From the NCBI GenBank assembly GCA_025937075.1, contig JAICSD010000091.1, forward strand, positions 1-11,817: 11,817 nucleotides of DNA, given 5' to 3'. Positions 1-8,600 of the stretch are shown here, piece by piece (position 1 is the stretch's first letter; each line of letters opens with the position of its first letter). The translations under genes and the position numbers were made by a program. A model generated the notes under the pieces. It did not search any database. It saw only the letters and a list, made by a program, of their open reading frames with translations, and was not told where the DNA came from. Source of the DNA: Vicinamibacteria bacterium. GTDB lineage: Bacteria > Acidobacteriota > Vicinamibacteria > Vicinamibacterales > 2-12-FULL-66-21.

Positions 1-1652
1 AGCGCGACGCCGAGGTAATAGCGCGTTTCGGCATCCGTCGTGTTCCTGGCGTACGCCGCTTGGAGCCAATCCGTCGTGCGGCGTGCTGCGTCGCCTCCGG
101 CGTCCGCCCAGCCGAGCGCGACCGCGAGCCGCCCGGCTGCCTCGAGCCATGCCGTACTGCGCGGCTCGCGAGCGAGGGCCGTCTCGTACCTGGACATCGC
201 TGCGAGGCGGCGCCCTTCGAGTTCGTCCGTGGTGCCGTCCTCGATCGTCCCCGTCGATTTCGCGTCGTTGTCCGTCGGCCCGAGTCGAGCGCTGGACGCG
301 GACGTCAGATCGAACGTGTTCTCAGTGTGGCGCAGGAAAACGTGACCAGCCGAATCGGTCAGATCGAACGTCACTGGCACCGTGTCCACCGTCACCTCGC
401 GTCGCCAGACATCCCGCGGCGAGAGCGAGACGGACTGATCCAGAAAGACTGCGTCTCCGCGGTGCACGGTCACGTGTGCATCAGGCAGATCGCGCGTGAC
501 GTCGAGCGCAATGCGCACAGTGCTGCCGGACGCCCGGTCGAGATGGACGACCGCATCCTTCGTCGCGCGCGTAATCCCGCCGAGATCTCGCACCGGCAGC
601 CAGGATTCCGAGAAGTGGACGGTCTCCTGCGGTTCCAGGAACGCGTACGTCTCCTGATTGCGGAACAGTCCCGACTGCAGCTCGACATACGCGCTGTCAT
701 CGTCGGACAGCGCCGTCCGCCAGTTGGCTGCCTCGCGGTCCCATCCCCACGACCAGACCTTGTGGACGGGCAGCTGCGCCGGAGACGTCACCGTCACGGT
801 GCCGCTCTGCGTGTGCGGGTGGTAGACACCGACGAACCCCTCGCGCGTCTCGTAGGTGAACAGAGAAACGGGACCGTCGGTCTGGTTGTGAATGATGCTG
901 AGATCGCGACCCTTGCGATCGATCGGCCACGGCTCGACCGCGGTGAAGCCGTGCGTGGCCATCAATTCCGTCGGATAGACGAGGTGCGAGTCTTCCCATG
1001 CCTGCACGCCCGCGTTCGTCCACCAGTAGTAGCGGTGGCGGACGTCCGATTGATTGTAGAGATCGACCTGCTCGTCGAGAACTGTGCGTCCCGGCTGCAA
1101 CTGGAGCTCGACGCGCCATCGTGAGCCGTACACCTGATCGGTGTTGCCGACAAAGATCGATCCGCTGCCGTCGGCGTTCTGGTTCGTCGCGAAATCCACG
1201 GGCGACATCGACATCCAGTTGTGCGACACCGGGAAGTTGAACTCGACGCCGAATGCTGCCCACGCGCCGCGGTACCCGATCAGGGCCTTCTTGATCGAGG
1301 AGTTCGCGTAGAACATCTCTCGTCCGTTGCGTCTGTCCAGACAACTGTAGATGTGGCCGCCAAGATCCGGCAGCACGGTGAGACGAAGGTATTCGTTCTC
1401 GAGATGCAGCGCGCGCCAGCGGACGACCTCACGCTGGTTCGTCAGCGCATCACGAATCGCATAGGGATAGTTGAAGCGGCCGAACGTGAAGAGATCGAAC
1501 GGCGGATTCGGGTTCGGCGCGCCTTCGGTGTAGGTTGGCAGCTCGATGACGTCCTGCCAGACGCGCACCGCCGAGGTGCCTGGCGCCGCGCGCAGCGCGC
1601 CCGCGAGCGCAACAGTCAGCAACCCGAGTACGCCCAACCGCACGGGCGTCAT
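1..1652 (-). CDS. Secreted DUF5107 domain protein with TPR-like tail, 3' end cut by the window edge
   Basis: Reading the minus strand from the ATG at 1652 gives one uninterrupted frame of about 550 codons that is still open at base 1. The N-terminus (MTPVRLGVLGLLTVALAGALRA) is a typical signal peptide, which supports this start. No clear Shine-Dalgarno lies upstream, and an in-frame GTG a few codons earlier is a less likely alternative. The body holds stretches I associate with DUF5107, such as LTVLPDLGGHIYSC, FGVEFNFPVSHNW, RYYWWTNAGVQAWED and VYPTELMATHG. This family is related to the beta-sandwich galactose-mutarotase-like folds and is often followed by TPR repeats. The last roughly 75 visible residues (from about EGRRLAAMSRYETAL to TRYYLGVAL) look like TPR-type helices, so the missing part is probably a TPR array. 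A carbohydrate-related periplasmic role is inferred; no activity can be assigned. It is divergent from the phosphatase-like gene across 87 nt. Confidence 0.85.
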   Translation of the reverse strand, partial: MTPVRLGVLGLLTVALAGALRAAPGTSAVRVWQDVIELPTYTEGAPNPNPPFDLFTFGRFNYPYAIRDALTNQREVVRWRALHLENEYLRLTVLPDLGGHIYSCLDRRNGREMFYANSSIKKALIGYRGAWAAFGVEFNFPVSHNWMSMSPVDFATNQNADGSGSIFVGNTDQVYGSRWRVELQLQPGRTVLDEQVDLYNQSDVRHRYYWWTNAGVQAWEDSHLVYPTELMATHGFTAVEPWPIDRKGRDLSIIHNQTDGPVSLFTYETREGFVGVYHPHTQSGTVTVTSPAQLPVHKVWSWGWDREAANWRTALSDDDSAYVELQSGLFRNQETYAFLEPQETVHFSESWLPVRDLGGITRATKDAVVHLDRASGSTVRIALDVTRDLPDAHVTVHRGDAVFLDQSVSLSPRDVWRREVTVDTVPVTFDLTDSAGHVFLRHTENTFDLTSASSARLGPTDNDAKSTGTIEDGTTDELEGRRLAAMSRYETALAREPRSTAWLEAAGRLAVALGWADAGGDAARRTTDWLQAAYARNTTDAETRYYLGVA

Positions 1653-1739
1653 TCTAGTGGAAACGCTGTCACGACGGATCTCGCCGCACACGCGAAGACC
1701 AGAGGCGGCGGTAAGATCAGAGCCAATGGGAGGGCTTGA

Positions 1740-2294
1740 ATGCCTGAGAGGATGACGCGCTTCTTGTTCCTCGTGGGTGCGGCTGCAGGGTTTCTAATCG
1801 CGCCCGCCGATGCCGCTCAGCAGGTCACCAAGCCGGAGGTCGACGGCATTCGCAATCTGGCGCGCCTCGAAACGACCGTCGCGTGTGCCGGCGCCACGAC
1901 CGCCGATTCCATGCCCGACATCAAGAAGATGGGCTTCAAATCAGTTTTCAACCTGCGCCTCGCGACCGAGCCCGGCGCAGACATCGCCGGTGAAGAAGCC
2001 GCGGCGGAAGCGGCAGGGCTCAATTACGTGCACGTCCCGTTCACGCCGAGCTCGCCCGATGTTGCATCCGTCGACAAGTTCCTCGCCGCGATCAGGGACC
2101 CAGCGAACAACCCCGCATTCATTCACTGCTCGGGAGGAAACCGCGCGGCCGGCTTCTGGCTGATCAAGCGGGTGCTGGTCGATCACTGGGACATCGATCG
2201 TGCCGTCGAGGAGTCCGAGGCGCTCGGGCTCGACGGCAAGGGCGAGATGAAGCGCTTCGCGCTCGACTACATCAAGTCGCACGGCCGGCCGTAA
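1740..2294 (+). CDS. Exported protein tyrosine phosphatase-like protein (DUF442 / DSP-PTPase type)
   Basis: This 184-residue protein has a hydrophobic signal peptide (RFLFLVGAAAGFLIAPADA, about residues 7-25). It then shows the pattern of the DUF442 (beta-lactamase-hydrolase-like) dual-specificity phosphatase fold: GFKSVFNLRL near 65-74, GLNYVHVPF near 93-101, and a phosphate-binding loop HCSGGNRAAGFW with Cys130 and Arg135. The loop is CX4R, as in the DUF442 group, rather than the CX5R of classical tyrosine phosphatases. The start at 1740 is preferred over the in-frame ATG at 1752 because GGGAGGG (1728-1734) lies 5 nt before it, but 17 nt before the other. The predicted location is the periplasm or cell surface. 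The substrate is unknown, and phosphatase activity is inferred from the fold and loop only. The gene is convergent with the PQQ dehydrogenase, 6 nt away. Confidence 0.85.
   Translation: MPERMTRFLFLVGAAAGFLIAPADAAQQVTKPEVDGIRNLARLETTVACAGATTADSMPDIKKMGFKSVFNLRLATEPGADIAGEEAAAEAAGLNYVHVPFTPSSPDVASVDKFLAAIRDPANNPAFIHCSGGNRAAGFWLIKRVLVDHWDIDRAVEESEALGLDGKGEMKRFALDYIKSHGRP
2281..2292. repeat. 12-bp perfect palindrome at a convergent gene junction
   Basis: ACGGCCGGCCGT reads the same on both strands. It covers the last codons of the phosphatase-like gene up to the first base of its stop codon, 8 nt before the stop of the convergent PQQ dehydrogenase gene. Without a loop it cannot form a normal terminator hairpin. 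It may simply be chance in GC-rich coding sequence. Confidence 0.4.
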
Positions 2295-2300
2295 GCGGCA

Positions 2301-4178
2301 CTATTTGGCCACGTCCGTCGACGGCAACGCGAACGCAACGACCTTCGATCCCGGTGGTGAGACCAACAGTCCGTCGCCGCCTGCGGCGACCACCACGAAC
2401 TGACGCCCGTCGCGGCCCAGGAACGTCATCGGCGTCGCATGGGCGCTCGCGTCCAGGGTCGTCGTCCACAACTCGGCGCCGTTACGCTCGTCGAAGGCAT
2501 GAAAGCGCCGGTCGATCGTGCTGCCGATGAAGATCAACCCGCTCGCCGTGACGATCGTGCCGCCGATATTTGGCGTGCCCGTCTGCGGGATCCCGCGTTC
2601 CGCAAGGTCGTCGAAGACGCCGAGCGGCACGCGCCAGACGATCGACGCGCTGTTGACGTCGACGGCCACCAACTCGCCGAAGGGCGGTGCCGAGCAGGGC
2701 ACGCGCGTCTCGGGATTCCAGAATCGTCCGATCGGCTTGCCCCACGGCGTCGTCCGCTTGTACTCCGCTTCGCCCGGCGCGGGATGCTCGCGGCGCTCCA
2801 ACCGGGCAACCTGGCCGAGATTCATGATGTTCGTGAACACCAGCCCGTGCACCGGATCGTAGGAGAGGCCGCTCCAGTTGCCGCCGCCGAGCGTGCTCGG
2901 AAAGGTCACCATCGTCCGGTCGCTTTCCGGCGGCGTGAACATCCCTCGCGTGAACATCCGGTGCTGCTTCCACAAATCCTGGCAGTAGCCCGCGTGCTCA
3001 GGCGTGAGGTTGTAGAAGTCCGCCGCGGGATCGAATGTGGTCCGCGAGAGAGGGGGCGGCGCGAGCGGGAAGGGCTGTGTGGGTGACGTCGCCTCGCCAG
3101 GCACATCCGACTGAGGCACAGGCCGCTCCTCGAGGCCGAACAGCGGCGCGCCGGTCTCACGATTGAAGATGAACAACAGGCTCATCTTCGTCATCTGCGC
3201 GACGGCGGGAATTCTGCGGCCGTCTTTCTCCACCTCGATCAATGTCGGTGCGGCCGGAACATCCCAGTCCCAGATGTCGTGGTGAACGAGTTGCTGGAAC
3301 CATCTCAACTTGCCCGTTGCGGCATCGATGGCGAGCAGGCAATTGCCGTACAGATTCCGGCCTCTTCGATCGCCGCCGTAGAAATCGGCCGTGGGCGATC
3401 CCGTCGGCGCGAAGACGAGGCCGCGATCGACGTCGACGGTCAGGTACGACCACGCGTTCGTGCCCGAGCGGCTCTTCCAGCTCTCGCCTTCCCACGTATC
3501 CATGCCAGGCTCGCCGGGGCGCGGTACGGTGTGAAACGACCAAATCAGTTTTCCGGTGCGCGCGTCCCATCCGCGAATGTCGCCGTACAGTCCCCTCGCC
3601 GGCTCCCCTTCTTCGTTCGCGCCGCCGGTGATGACGATGTCCTTGTAGATGACGGGCGGGGTGATCAGCTTGAACTGACCGTCTACGCCGTCGCGAACGC
3701 CGCGCTTCAGATCAACGCTGCCGTTCTCGCCGAACGACGCCACGAGCGTGCCCTTTGACGCATCGACCGCGATCATGCGGCCATCGCCTGCGCCCGAAAA
3801 CAATCTCGGCGGCGTCTTCGCGTCGCCGGGCCAGTATGCGACGCCGCGGCGGCTGACTGGCCCGGGCGCGCCATACTTCCATCGGACTTTTCCCGTTTCC
3901 GGCTCGAGCGCAAAGATCGTCGACCCTGCGGTGACGTACATCAACCCGTTCACGACTGTTGGCGTGACCTGGAGGTCATGCACGCCCGTGTCGAACGTCC
4001 ACGCTTCGCGCAGCTTCGCCACGTTGGCGGGCGTGATCTGCGTCAGCGGCGAGTAGCGCTGCGCGCCTGGATCGCGGCCGAACGCTCGCCATTCGCCCGC
4101 GCCGTTGCCCGGCGCCGAACCGACGAGGGACAGCGCCAGCACCGCGACGCCCGCGAGCAGTGATTTGGTCATGGTCAT
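2301..4178 (-). CDS. Periplasmic PQQ-dependent dehydrogenase (quinoprotein glucose dehydrogenase-like)
   Basis: This 625-residue protein has a signal peptide (KSLLAGVAVLALSLVGSAPGNGAG) followed by an eight-bladed-propeller quinoprotein sequence. Family marks include WRAFGRDPGAQRYSPLTQI at 30-48, VTPTVVNGLMYV near 71-82, HHDIWDWDVPAAPTL at 299-313 (the His-rich loop typical of membrane glucose dehydrogenase relatives), GGGNWSGLSYDP near 431-442 and GTPNIGGTIVTASGLIFIGST near 534-554. Such enzymes oxidise sugars or alcohols in the periplasm with PQQ and pass electrons to the respiratory chain. There is no CxxCH heme motif and no N-terminal five-helix membrane domain, so the electron acceptor must be a separate protein or the membrane quinone pool. 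No PQQ biosynthesis genes lie in the window. Start choice: the ATG at 4178 begins MTMTKS, but AGGA is only 2 nt from it and 8 nt from the second ATG at 4172, so translation may start at 4172. Substrate is not decidable. Confidence 0.92.
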   Translation of the reverse strand: MTMTKSLLAGVAVLALSLVGSAPGNGAGEWRAFGRDPGAQRYSPLTQITPANVAKLREAWTFDTGVHDLQVTPTVVNGLMYVTAGSTIFALEPETGKVRWKYGAPGPVSRRGVAYWPGDAKTPPRLFSGAGDGRMIAVDASKGTLVASFGENGSVDLKRGVRDGVDGQFKLITPPVIYKDIVITGGANEEGEPARGLYGDIRGWDARTGKLIWSFHTVPRPGEPGMDTWEGESWKSRSGTNAWSYLTVDVDRGLVFAPTGSPTADFYGGDRRGRNLYGNCLLAIDAATGKLRWFQQLVHHDIWDWDVPAAPTLIEVEKDGRRIPAVAQMTKMSLLFIFNRETGAPLFGLEERPVPQSDVPGEATSPTQPFPLAPPPLSRTTFDPAADFYNLTPEHAGYCQDLWKQHRMFTRGMFTPPESDRTMVTFPSTLGGGNWSGLSYDPVHGLVFTNIMNLGQVARLERREHPAPGEAEYKRTTPWGKPIGRFWNPETRVPCSAPPFGELVAVDVNSASIVWRVPLGVFDDLAERGIPQTGTPNIGGTIVTASGLIFIGSTIDRRFHAFDERNGAELWTTTLDASAHATPMTFLGRDGRQFVVVAAGGDGLLVSPPGSKVVAFALPSTDVAK

Positions 4179-4206
4179 TGTCCTGGCCGCGCTATCTTCC
4201 TACAAT
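4178..4206 (+). promoter_or_regulatory. Sigma70-like promoter of the amidohydrolase gene, predicted leaderless
   Basis: A -35 like TTGTCC (4178-4183, 4 of 6 consensus) and a -10 like TACAAT (4201-4206, 5 of 6) are separated by exactly 17 nt. Initiation about 7 nt past the -10 would fall near 4213, just before the ATG at 4215. The gene has no Shine-Dalgarno, which fits a leaderless or near-leaderless message. The -35 touches the first possible start codon of the divergent PQQ dehydrogenase gene, so the two genes may interfere. The match is by eye; no transcription start is known. Confidence 0.5.
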
Positions 4207-4214
4207 CCGCTGCC

Positions 4215-5513
4215 ATGCGCAGATTACTCCAGCACGCGGTACTCATCGCGCTGGCCGCCGCGAGCCTCGCGTCTACGCGAACTCCACAGGAGCGCCTGCT
4301 GGTGCTCGAGCGTGTCCGCATTATCGACGGAACGGGCCGGCCCGCAATCGAGCACGGAACGATCGTCATCCAAGGCGATCGCATTCAAGCCGCCGGGCCG
4401 GCGGAGGCCGTTACCGTTCCGCGGAACGCCGAACGGATCGACGTCGCGGGCGAAACCGCAATCCCGGGGCTGATCGATCTGCATTTCCACATCGAGAACG
4501 ACCCCAGGCTCGCGCTGCGACAGCTCAGTCACGGCGTCACGTCGTTCCGGGATCCGGGCCAGTGGAACGACAAGTTCGTCGAGCTGCGGCGGATCATGGC
4601 GGCGGATGGCCTGCCAGGCCCGCGGATCTTCACGGCCGGTCCGCACATCGATGGCGAGCATCCCGCATATCCGGCGGATTCCGTTGTCGCGCGCGATCCG
4701 GAGGAAGCGCGTCAGGAAGCCGAGATCAACGTCCGGAACGGGGCGACCGCGCTGAAGATCTATTTCCGTCTTCCGTTCGCGAGCGCAAAGGCCGTCATCG
4801 ACGTCTGCGAGGCGCATCACATCCCCTGTACCGCTCATCTGGAGATTCTCGACGCGCGCGAGCTGATCGAAGCGGGATTGCACGGCATCGAGCACATCAC
4901 GTCCTTCGGCACGAGCATCGTGTCACGCCGCGACGCGCAGGTGTACCGGCAGGCCGTGCTTGCCGACAACAACGCGCGGCGCTTCGGTCGATACAAGCTG
5001 TTCGCTGGTGCGGATCTCGATGGCCCGGAGGCGCGTGCGTTGTACGACGTCCTGAAGGCGCGGAGACCGTGGGTCGATCCCACGCTGGCCGTCTTCGAGC
5101 GGCGCGCCGGGCGGCCGGTGGAGGGCGCGACGCCCGAGCAGGTTCCGACGATGGTCGATGGGTTCGCGAAGATGAAGACCCTTACGCGCCGCGCTGCGCT
5201 GGCTGGCGCCCGAATCGTCATGGGCGGTCACTCGACCGTGCCGTATGCCGCGCGCGGCGAAGCGCCGTGGCGCGAGCTGGAGCTGCTCGTCGAGAGTGGG
5301 TTCACGCCGCTCGAGGCGATCACTGCGGCGACGAGCACCGCTGCGGGGTTCCTCTATCGGGGTGATGATCTCGGCGCGATTCGGCCCGGCTCGTACGCCG
5401 ATCTGGTCGTACTTCGCGACGATCCCTCGCGCAACATTTCGGCGGTCCGCACCGTCGAACGGGTGATGGTCGCCGGGCGCTGGGTAGACCTTTCCCGCTA
5501 CCGCACGTACTGA
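4215..5513 (+). CDS. Secreted metal-dependent amidohydrolase (imidazolonepropionase-like)
   Basis: This 432-residue protein begins with a signal peptide (LLQHAVLIALAAASLAS). It has the layout of the amidohydrolase superfamily: an N-terminal beta-sandwich segment (VRIIDGTGRPAIEHGTIVIQGDRI), then the TIM barrel opening with PGLIDLHFH (metal ligands His90 and His92), Lys181 in ALKIY (position of the possible carboxylated lysine), His208 in CTAHLE and His227 in GIEHIT. It ends with the usual return to the sandwich (GAIRPGSYADLVVLRDDP). Where most relatives carry a catalytic Asp at the end of strand 8 (GTDxG), this one reads MGGHSTVPYA with His339. From memory, a subset of the family carries GSHT or GGHS here, so this may be subfamily-typical. 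Hydrolysis of an amide, cyclic amide or dipeptide bond in the periplasm is the likely role; the substrate is unknown. There is no ribosome binding site ahead of the ATG at 4215. Confidence 0.9.
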   Translation: MRRLLQHAVLIALAAASLASTRTPQERLLVLERVRIIDGTGRPAIEHGTIVIQGDRIQAAGPAEAVTVPRNAERIDVAGETAIPGLIDLHFHIENDPRLALRQLSHGVTSFRDPGQWNDKFVELRRIMAADGLPGPRIFTAGPHIDGEHPAYPADSVVARDPEEARQEAEINVRNGATALKIYFRLPFASAKAVIDVCEAHHIPCTAHLEILDARELIEAGLHGIEHITSFGTSIVSRRDAQVYRQAVLADNNARRFGRYKLFAGADLDGPEARALYDVLKARRPWVDPTLAVFERRAGRPVEGATPEQVPTMVDGFAKMKTLTRRAALAGARIVMGGHSTVPYAARGEAPWRELELLVESGFTPLEAITAATSTAAGFLYRGDDLGAIRPGSYADLVVLRDDPSRNISAVRTVERVMVAGRWVDLSRYRTY

Positions 5514-5515
5514 GA

Positions 5516-5600
5516 GGGGTCTGACCCCGGAAGCACCGGGTACGGGGTCCGACCCCGGTCGTCGGTTTACGTACTCGGACGGGGCGCGGGGGTCAGAGCC
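5516..5600. repeat. Cluster of GGGGTC-n-GACCCC palindromes; first pair forms a long hairpin
   Basis: Two 13-bp palindromes, GGGGTCTGACCCC (5516-5528) and GGGGTCCGACCCC (5544-5556), and a decayed third copy, GGGGTCAGAGCC (5589-5600), lie in the gap after the amidohydrolase. The first two are also inverted relative to each other: 5516-5529 pairs with 5543-5556 in 13 of 14 positions (mismatch T5522/C5550), with a 13-nt loop. The hairpin starts 2 nt after the stop codon, so it could terminate transcription or protect the mRNA end, but no T-run follows. The motif resembles REP-type intergenic repeats. Confidence 0.65.
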
Positions 5601-5631
5601 GCCGGTCACCAGCTCAGCCGCTCGATACCCA

Positions 5632-5660
5632 TTGACACCCGATCAGCGGACGTCAGTAAA
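5632..5660 (+). promoter_or_regulatory. Possible sigma70 promoter of the TonB-dependent receptor gene
   Basis: A perfect -35 consensus TTGACA lies at 5632-5637. After 17 nt the -10 position reads AGTAAA (5655-5660), a weak match (3 of 6); TAAATA at 5657-5662 is an alternative with 19 nt spacing. The site lies 54 nt or more before the receptor start and after the palindrome cluster, so the receptor probably has its own promoter. The weak -10 could mean that an activator is needed. Confidence 0.35.
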
Positions 5661-5690
5661 TAGCGGGTCGCTCTCGGGAGGAGCTCTTTC

Positions 5691-8600
5691 ATGGCGTCCA
5701 CACGCACGTTTCGATTCGTCCTGTCTTTGATATTGCTGACGATTGCGCTGCCGCTCGCGGCGCAGACGACCTTCGGCACCATTCGCGGCACCGTCTACGA
5801 CCCGCAGCAGAACATCGTCCCTGGCGCGACCGTCGTCGTGACCGATGAAGCCACGGGCGTGGCGCGCGAAACACAAAGCGACAGCGCTGGGCTCTTCGAA
5901 ATTCCGAACCTGCGCTCCGGCACGTACACGGTCACTGCGACGCTCAGCGGGTTCAAGAAAGTGCAGCGTACTGGCGTAGTCCTGCGCCCCGCGGCGGTCG
6001 CCCTCGTGGACCTGCGTCTGGAAATGGGAGGGCTCGAGGATCTCGTGACCGTTACGGCCGAAGGACAGAACAACATCACGCTCGACAGCCAGGCGATCGA
6101 GCGCGGGCTCGACGAGCAGCAGCTCCGGGATCTTCCGCGCAACAGCCGCGACATCCAGGACTTCCTCACGCTCGACCCGAACGTCGTCGGCGGCTTCGAC
6201 AGCATTCAGTTCCTCGGCGGGCGTACCTACGGCGCGTCGTACATCCAGGACGGACAGCCGTCGAGCGCTGGCATTTTCGGTGAGCTGTCGAACGCGGCGC
6301 CTGGGCTCGACGCGATTTCCGAAGTGCAGGTGCTGTCGAACTCGTACAGCGCCGAATACGGCGGGCTCGCGGGCGTCATCGTCTCCACGAAGCGCGGCGC
6401 GAACCAGTTCCACGGGACGTCGTTCTACGATTTCAATTCGAACGAGCTGAACGCGCTCACCTACGCGCAGACGCTCACGGGGGTGTCGCGCGACGATCCC
6501 AACTCCGATACGCACGAATATCGATACGGCGCCAGCCTCGGGGGGCCGATCGTGACGAACCGCACGTTCTTCTTCGGCAATTTCGAAGGCAGCCGCCTGA
6601 AGCAGTTGGGCGGCGGCAGCCAGGCGATCGTGCCGACCGCGGCGATGCGCACCGGCGACTTTTCCGCGCTGGGCTTCATCATCCGGGATCCAACAACCGG
6701 TGAGCCGTTCGCGGGCAATCGGATTCCTGCCGACCGACTCGACCCCGCGGCGCAGCGAATCCTGCAGATGTTCTATCCGCTTCCCAACCAATCGAACACT
6801 GCGCAAGGAGGCTACGGCACGTATCGCCAGATTCTCCCGCTCGACCGCAACCGCGATCGCGCGGACGCGCGAATCGATCACGAGCTGACGACTCGCGATT
6901 CCATCTTCACCCGCGTGAGCTGGCAGAACCGCGATCCGGATGCATTCACGTTCGAGAGCACTGGCGCGAACGGCGGGGCCGGCCTGACGAACCTCGGCAT
7001 CCTCGATCGCAAGTCCAAAGCGTTCACTGTGGCCACGGGATGGACGCGGATCTGGTCGAACAACGTCGTCAACGAGTTCCGCGGAGGCTACAGTCTCGAC
7101 TCGCGCAACCGCCGCAGCAACTTCATCGCCGGGGACGTGGGCTCAGACCTCGGGATCGAGATCCCGCCTCTCGCCGTCGACGCTCCGGGATTTCCGCAGT
7201 TTCTCTTCTCCGGCTCGAATCGGCCGTCGAACATCCAGGATCAGCGACAGAACACGTTTCGCGATCTGCGCCAGTCGTCGTTCTCGCTCAGCAGCAGCAC
7301 GACGTGGCTGAAGGGCACGCATTCGCTGAAAGGCGGCGGCATCTACACGCGCAACTGGGCGAAGGACGGCTACTCGACGGGCGCGAACGAGTCGAAGGGC
7401 CGGTACGACTTCAGCGGCTTTGCGACGGGGAACGCGTTCGCGGACTTCCTGCTCGGGCTTCCGAACCAGGCGCGCGAACAGCGGAACACGCGCGGCAACC
7501 TGCCGATGGACACGTTCTCGAACGACTGGGCCGTGTTCCTGCAGGACGACTGGAAGATCAAGCCGAAGCTGACGCTCTTCCTTGGCTTGCGCTACGAAGT
7601 CGTCGGCGTGTTCATCGATCGCAACGACATCTTCGCGAACTTCACGCCGACGGACCAGGGCCATCACATCGTGCCAACCGCGGCCATCGGCGACCTGCTC
7701 CCTCCGGGTGCGGTTGCGCTGAACCGCACGCAGCTCGCGGACCAGTACGATCTCGGGCGCGGCCTGATCAAGACCGACCGCAACAACTTCAGCCCGCGCG
7801 CCGGATTTGCCTATCGTCTGGACAACAGCAACAAGACCGTGCTGCGCGGCGGCTTCGGCATCTTTCATCCCACCGGCGCGGCGCAAGGCGCGCGCGACAT
7901 CATGTCGCGCAATCCGTTCCGGTACAACATCACGAATCGGCGTCCGACGCTGCAGCACGGATTCACGACGGGTACCGTGAGCGCATCCGAAAGCTTCGGC
8001 AACGAAGGCATCCAGCTCGATCTCCAGAGTCCGGATATTTATCAGTACAACCTGACGCTCGAGCGCGAGCTTCCCGGGAACATCGGCGCGCGCGTCAGCT
8101 ACATCGGATCGACGATGCGGAAGCTGCTCGTGCAGCGGGACTACAACACGGTGCAGGCGAGCGACGTCCCGCTGGGCAACGTCGACGAGGATCCCGAGGC
8201 CCACGCGAAGCTGCCGTTCCCGCTCTACGGGACATTCATGGACATCACGCAGAACAGCGGCGAGGGACAGTTCAACGCGCTGCAGTTCGAGCTGCAGCGG
8301 CGATTCAAGGGCGGCCTCGCGCTCAACGCCGCCTACACGCTCGCGGGGTCCGACAGCAACGCGCCCGACAGCGGCAACAGCACGATCGGCGTCGTGCAGT
8401 TCGATCCGTACGACATCGAGAAGGACCGCGGTCCCGACCCGAACGTCGTCAAGCATCGCGTCGTCGTGAACAGCACGTGGGACATTCCGGTCGGCCACGA
8501 GCGGCGGTTCGGGGCCGAGATGCCCCGCTGGGCGGACGCGGTTGTCGGCGGCTGGACGATGTCGACGATCTTCCAGGCGCGATCGGGACCGCACCTGACG

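Noticed and set aside
60..1124. Open frame of 354 codons on the plus strand
   Set aside because: It lies opposite the DUF5107 gene, is Arg-rich and low in complexity, and matches no family. High-GC codon bias in the real gene explains it.
1651..1656. TAGAAT on the minus strand as a -10 box for the DUF5107 gene
   Set aside because: It overlaps the start codon and has no -35 at a suitable distance; GTGACA is only 10 nt away.
1712..1717. TAAGAT as a -10 box for the phosphatase-like gene
   Set aside because: The hexamer 17 nt upstream (CACGCG) does not resemble a -35, so support is too weak to annotate.
5643..6881. Open frame of 412 codons on the minus strand
   Set aside because: It is antisense to the start of the TonB-dependent receptor, has an Arg/Val/Glu-rich shadow composition and no recognisable domain.
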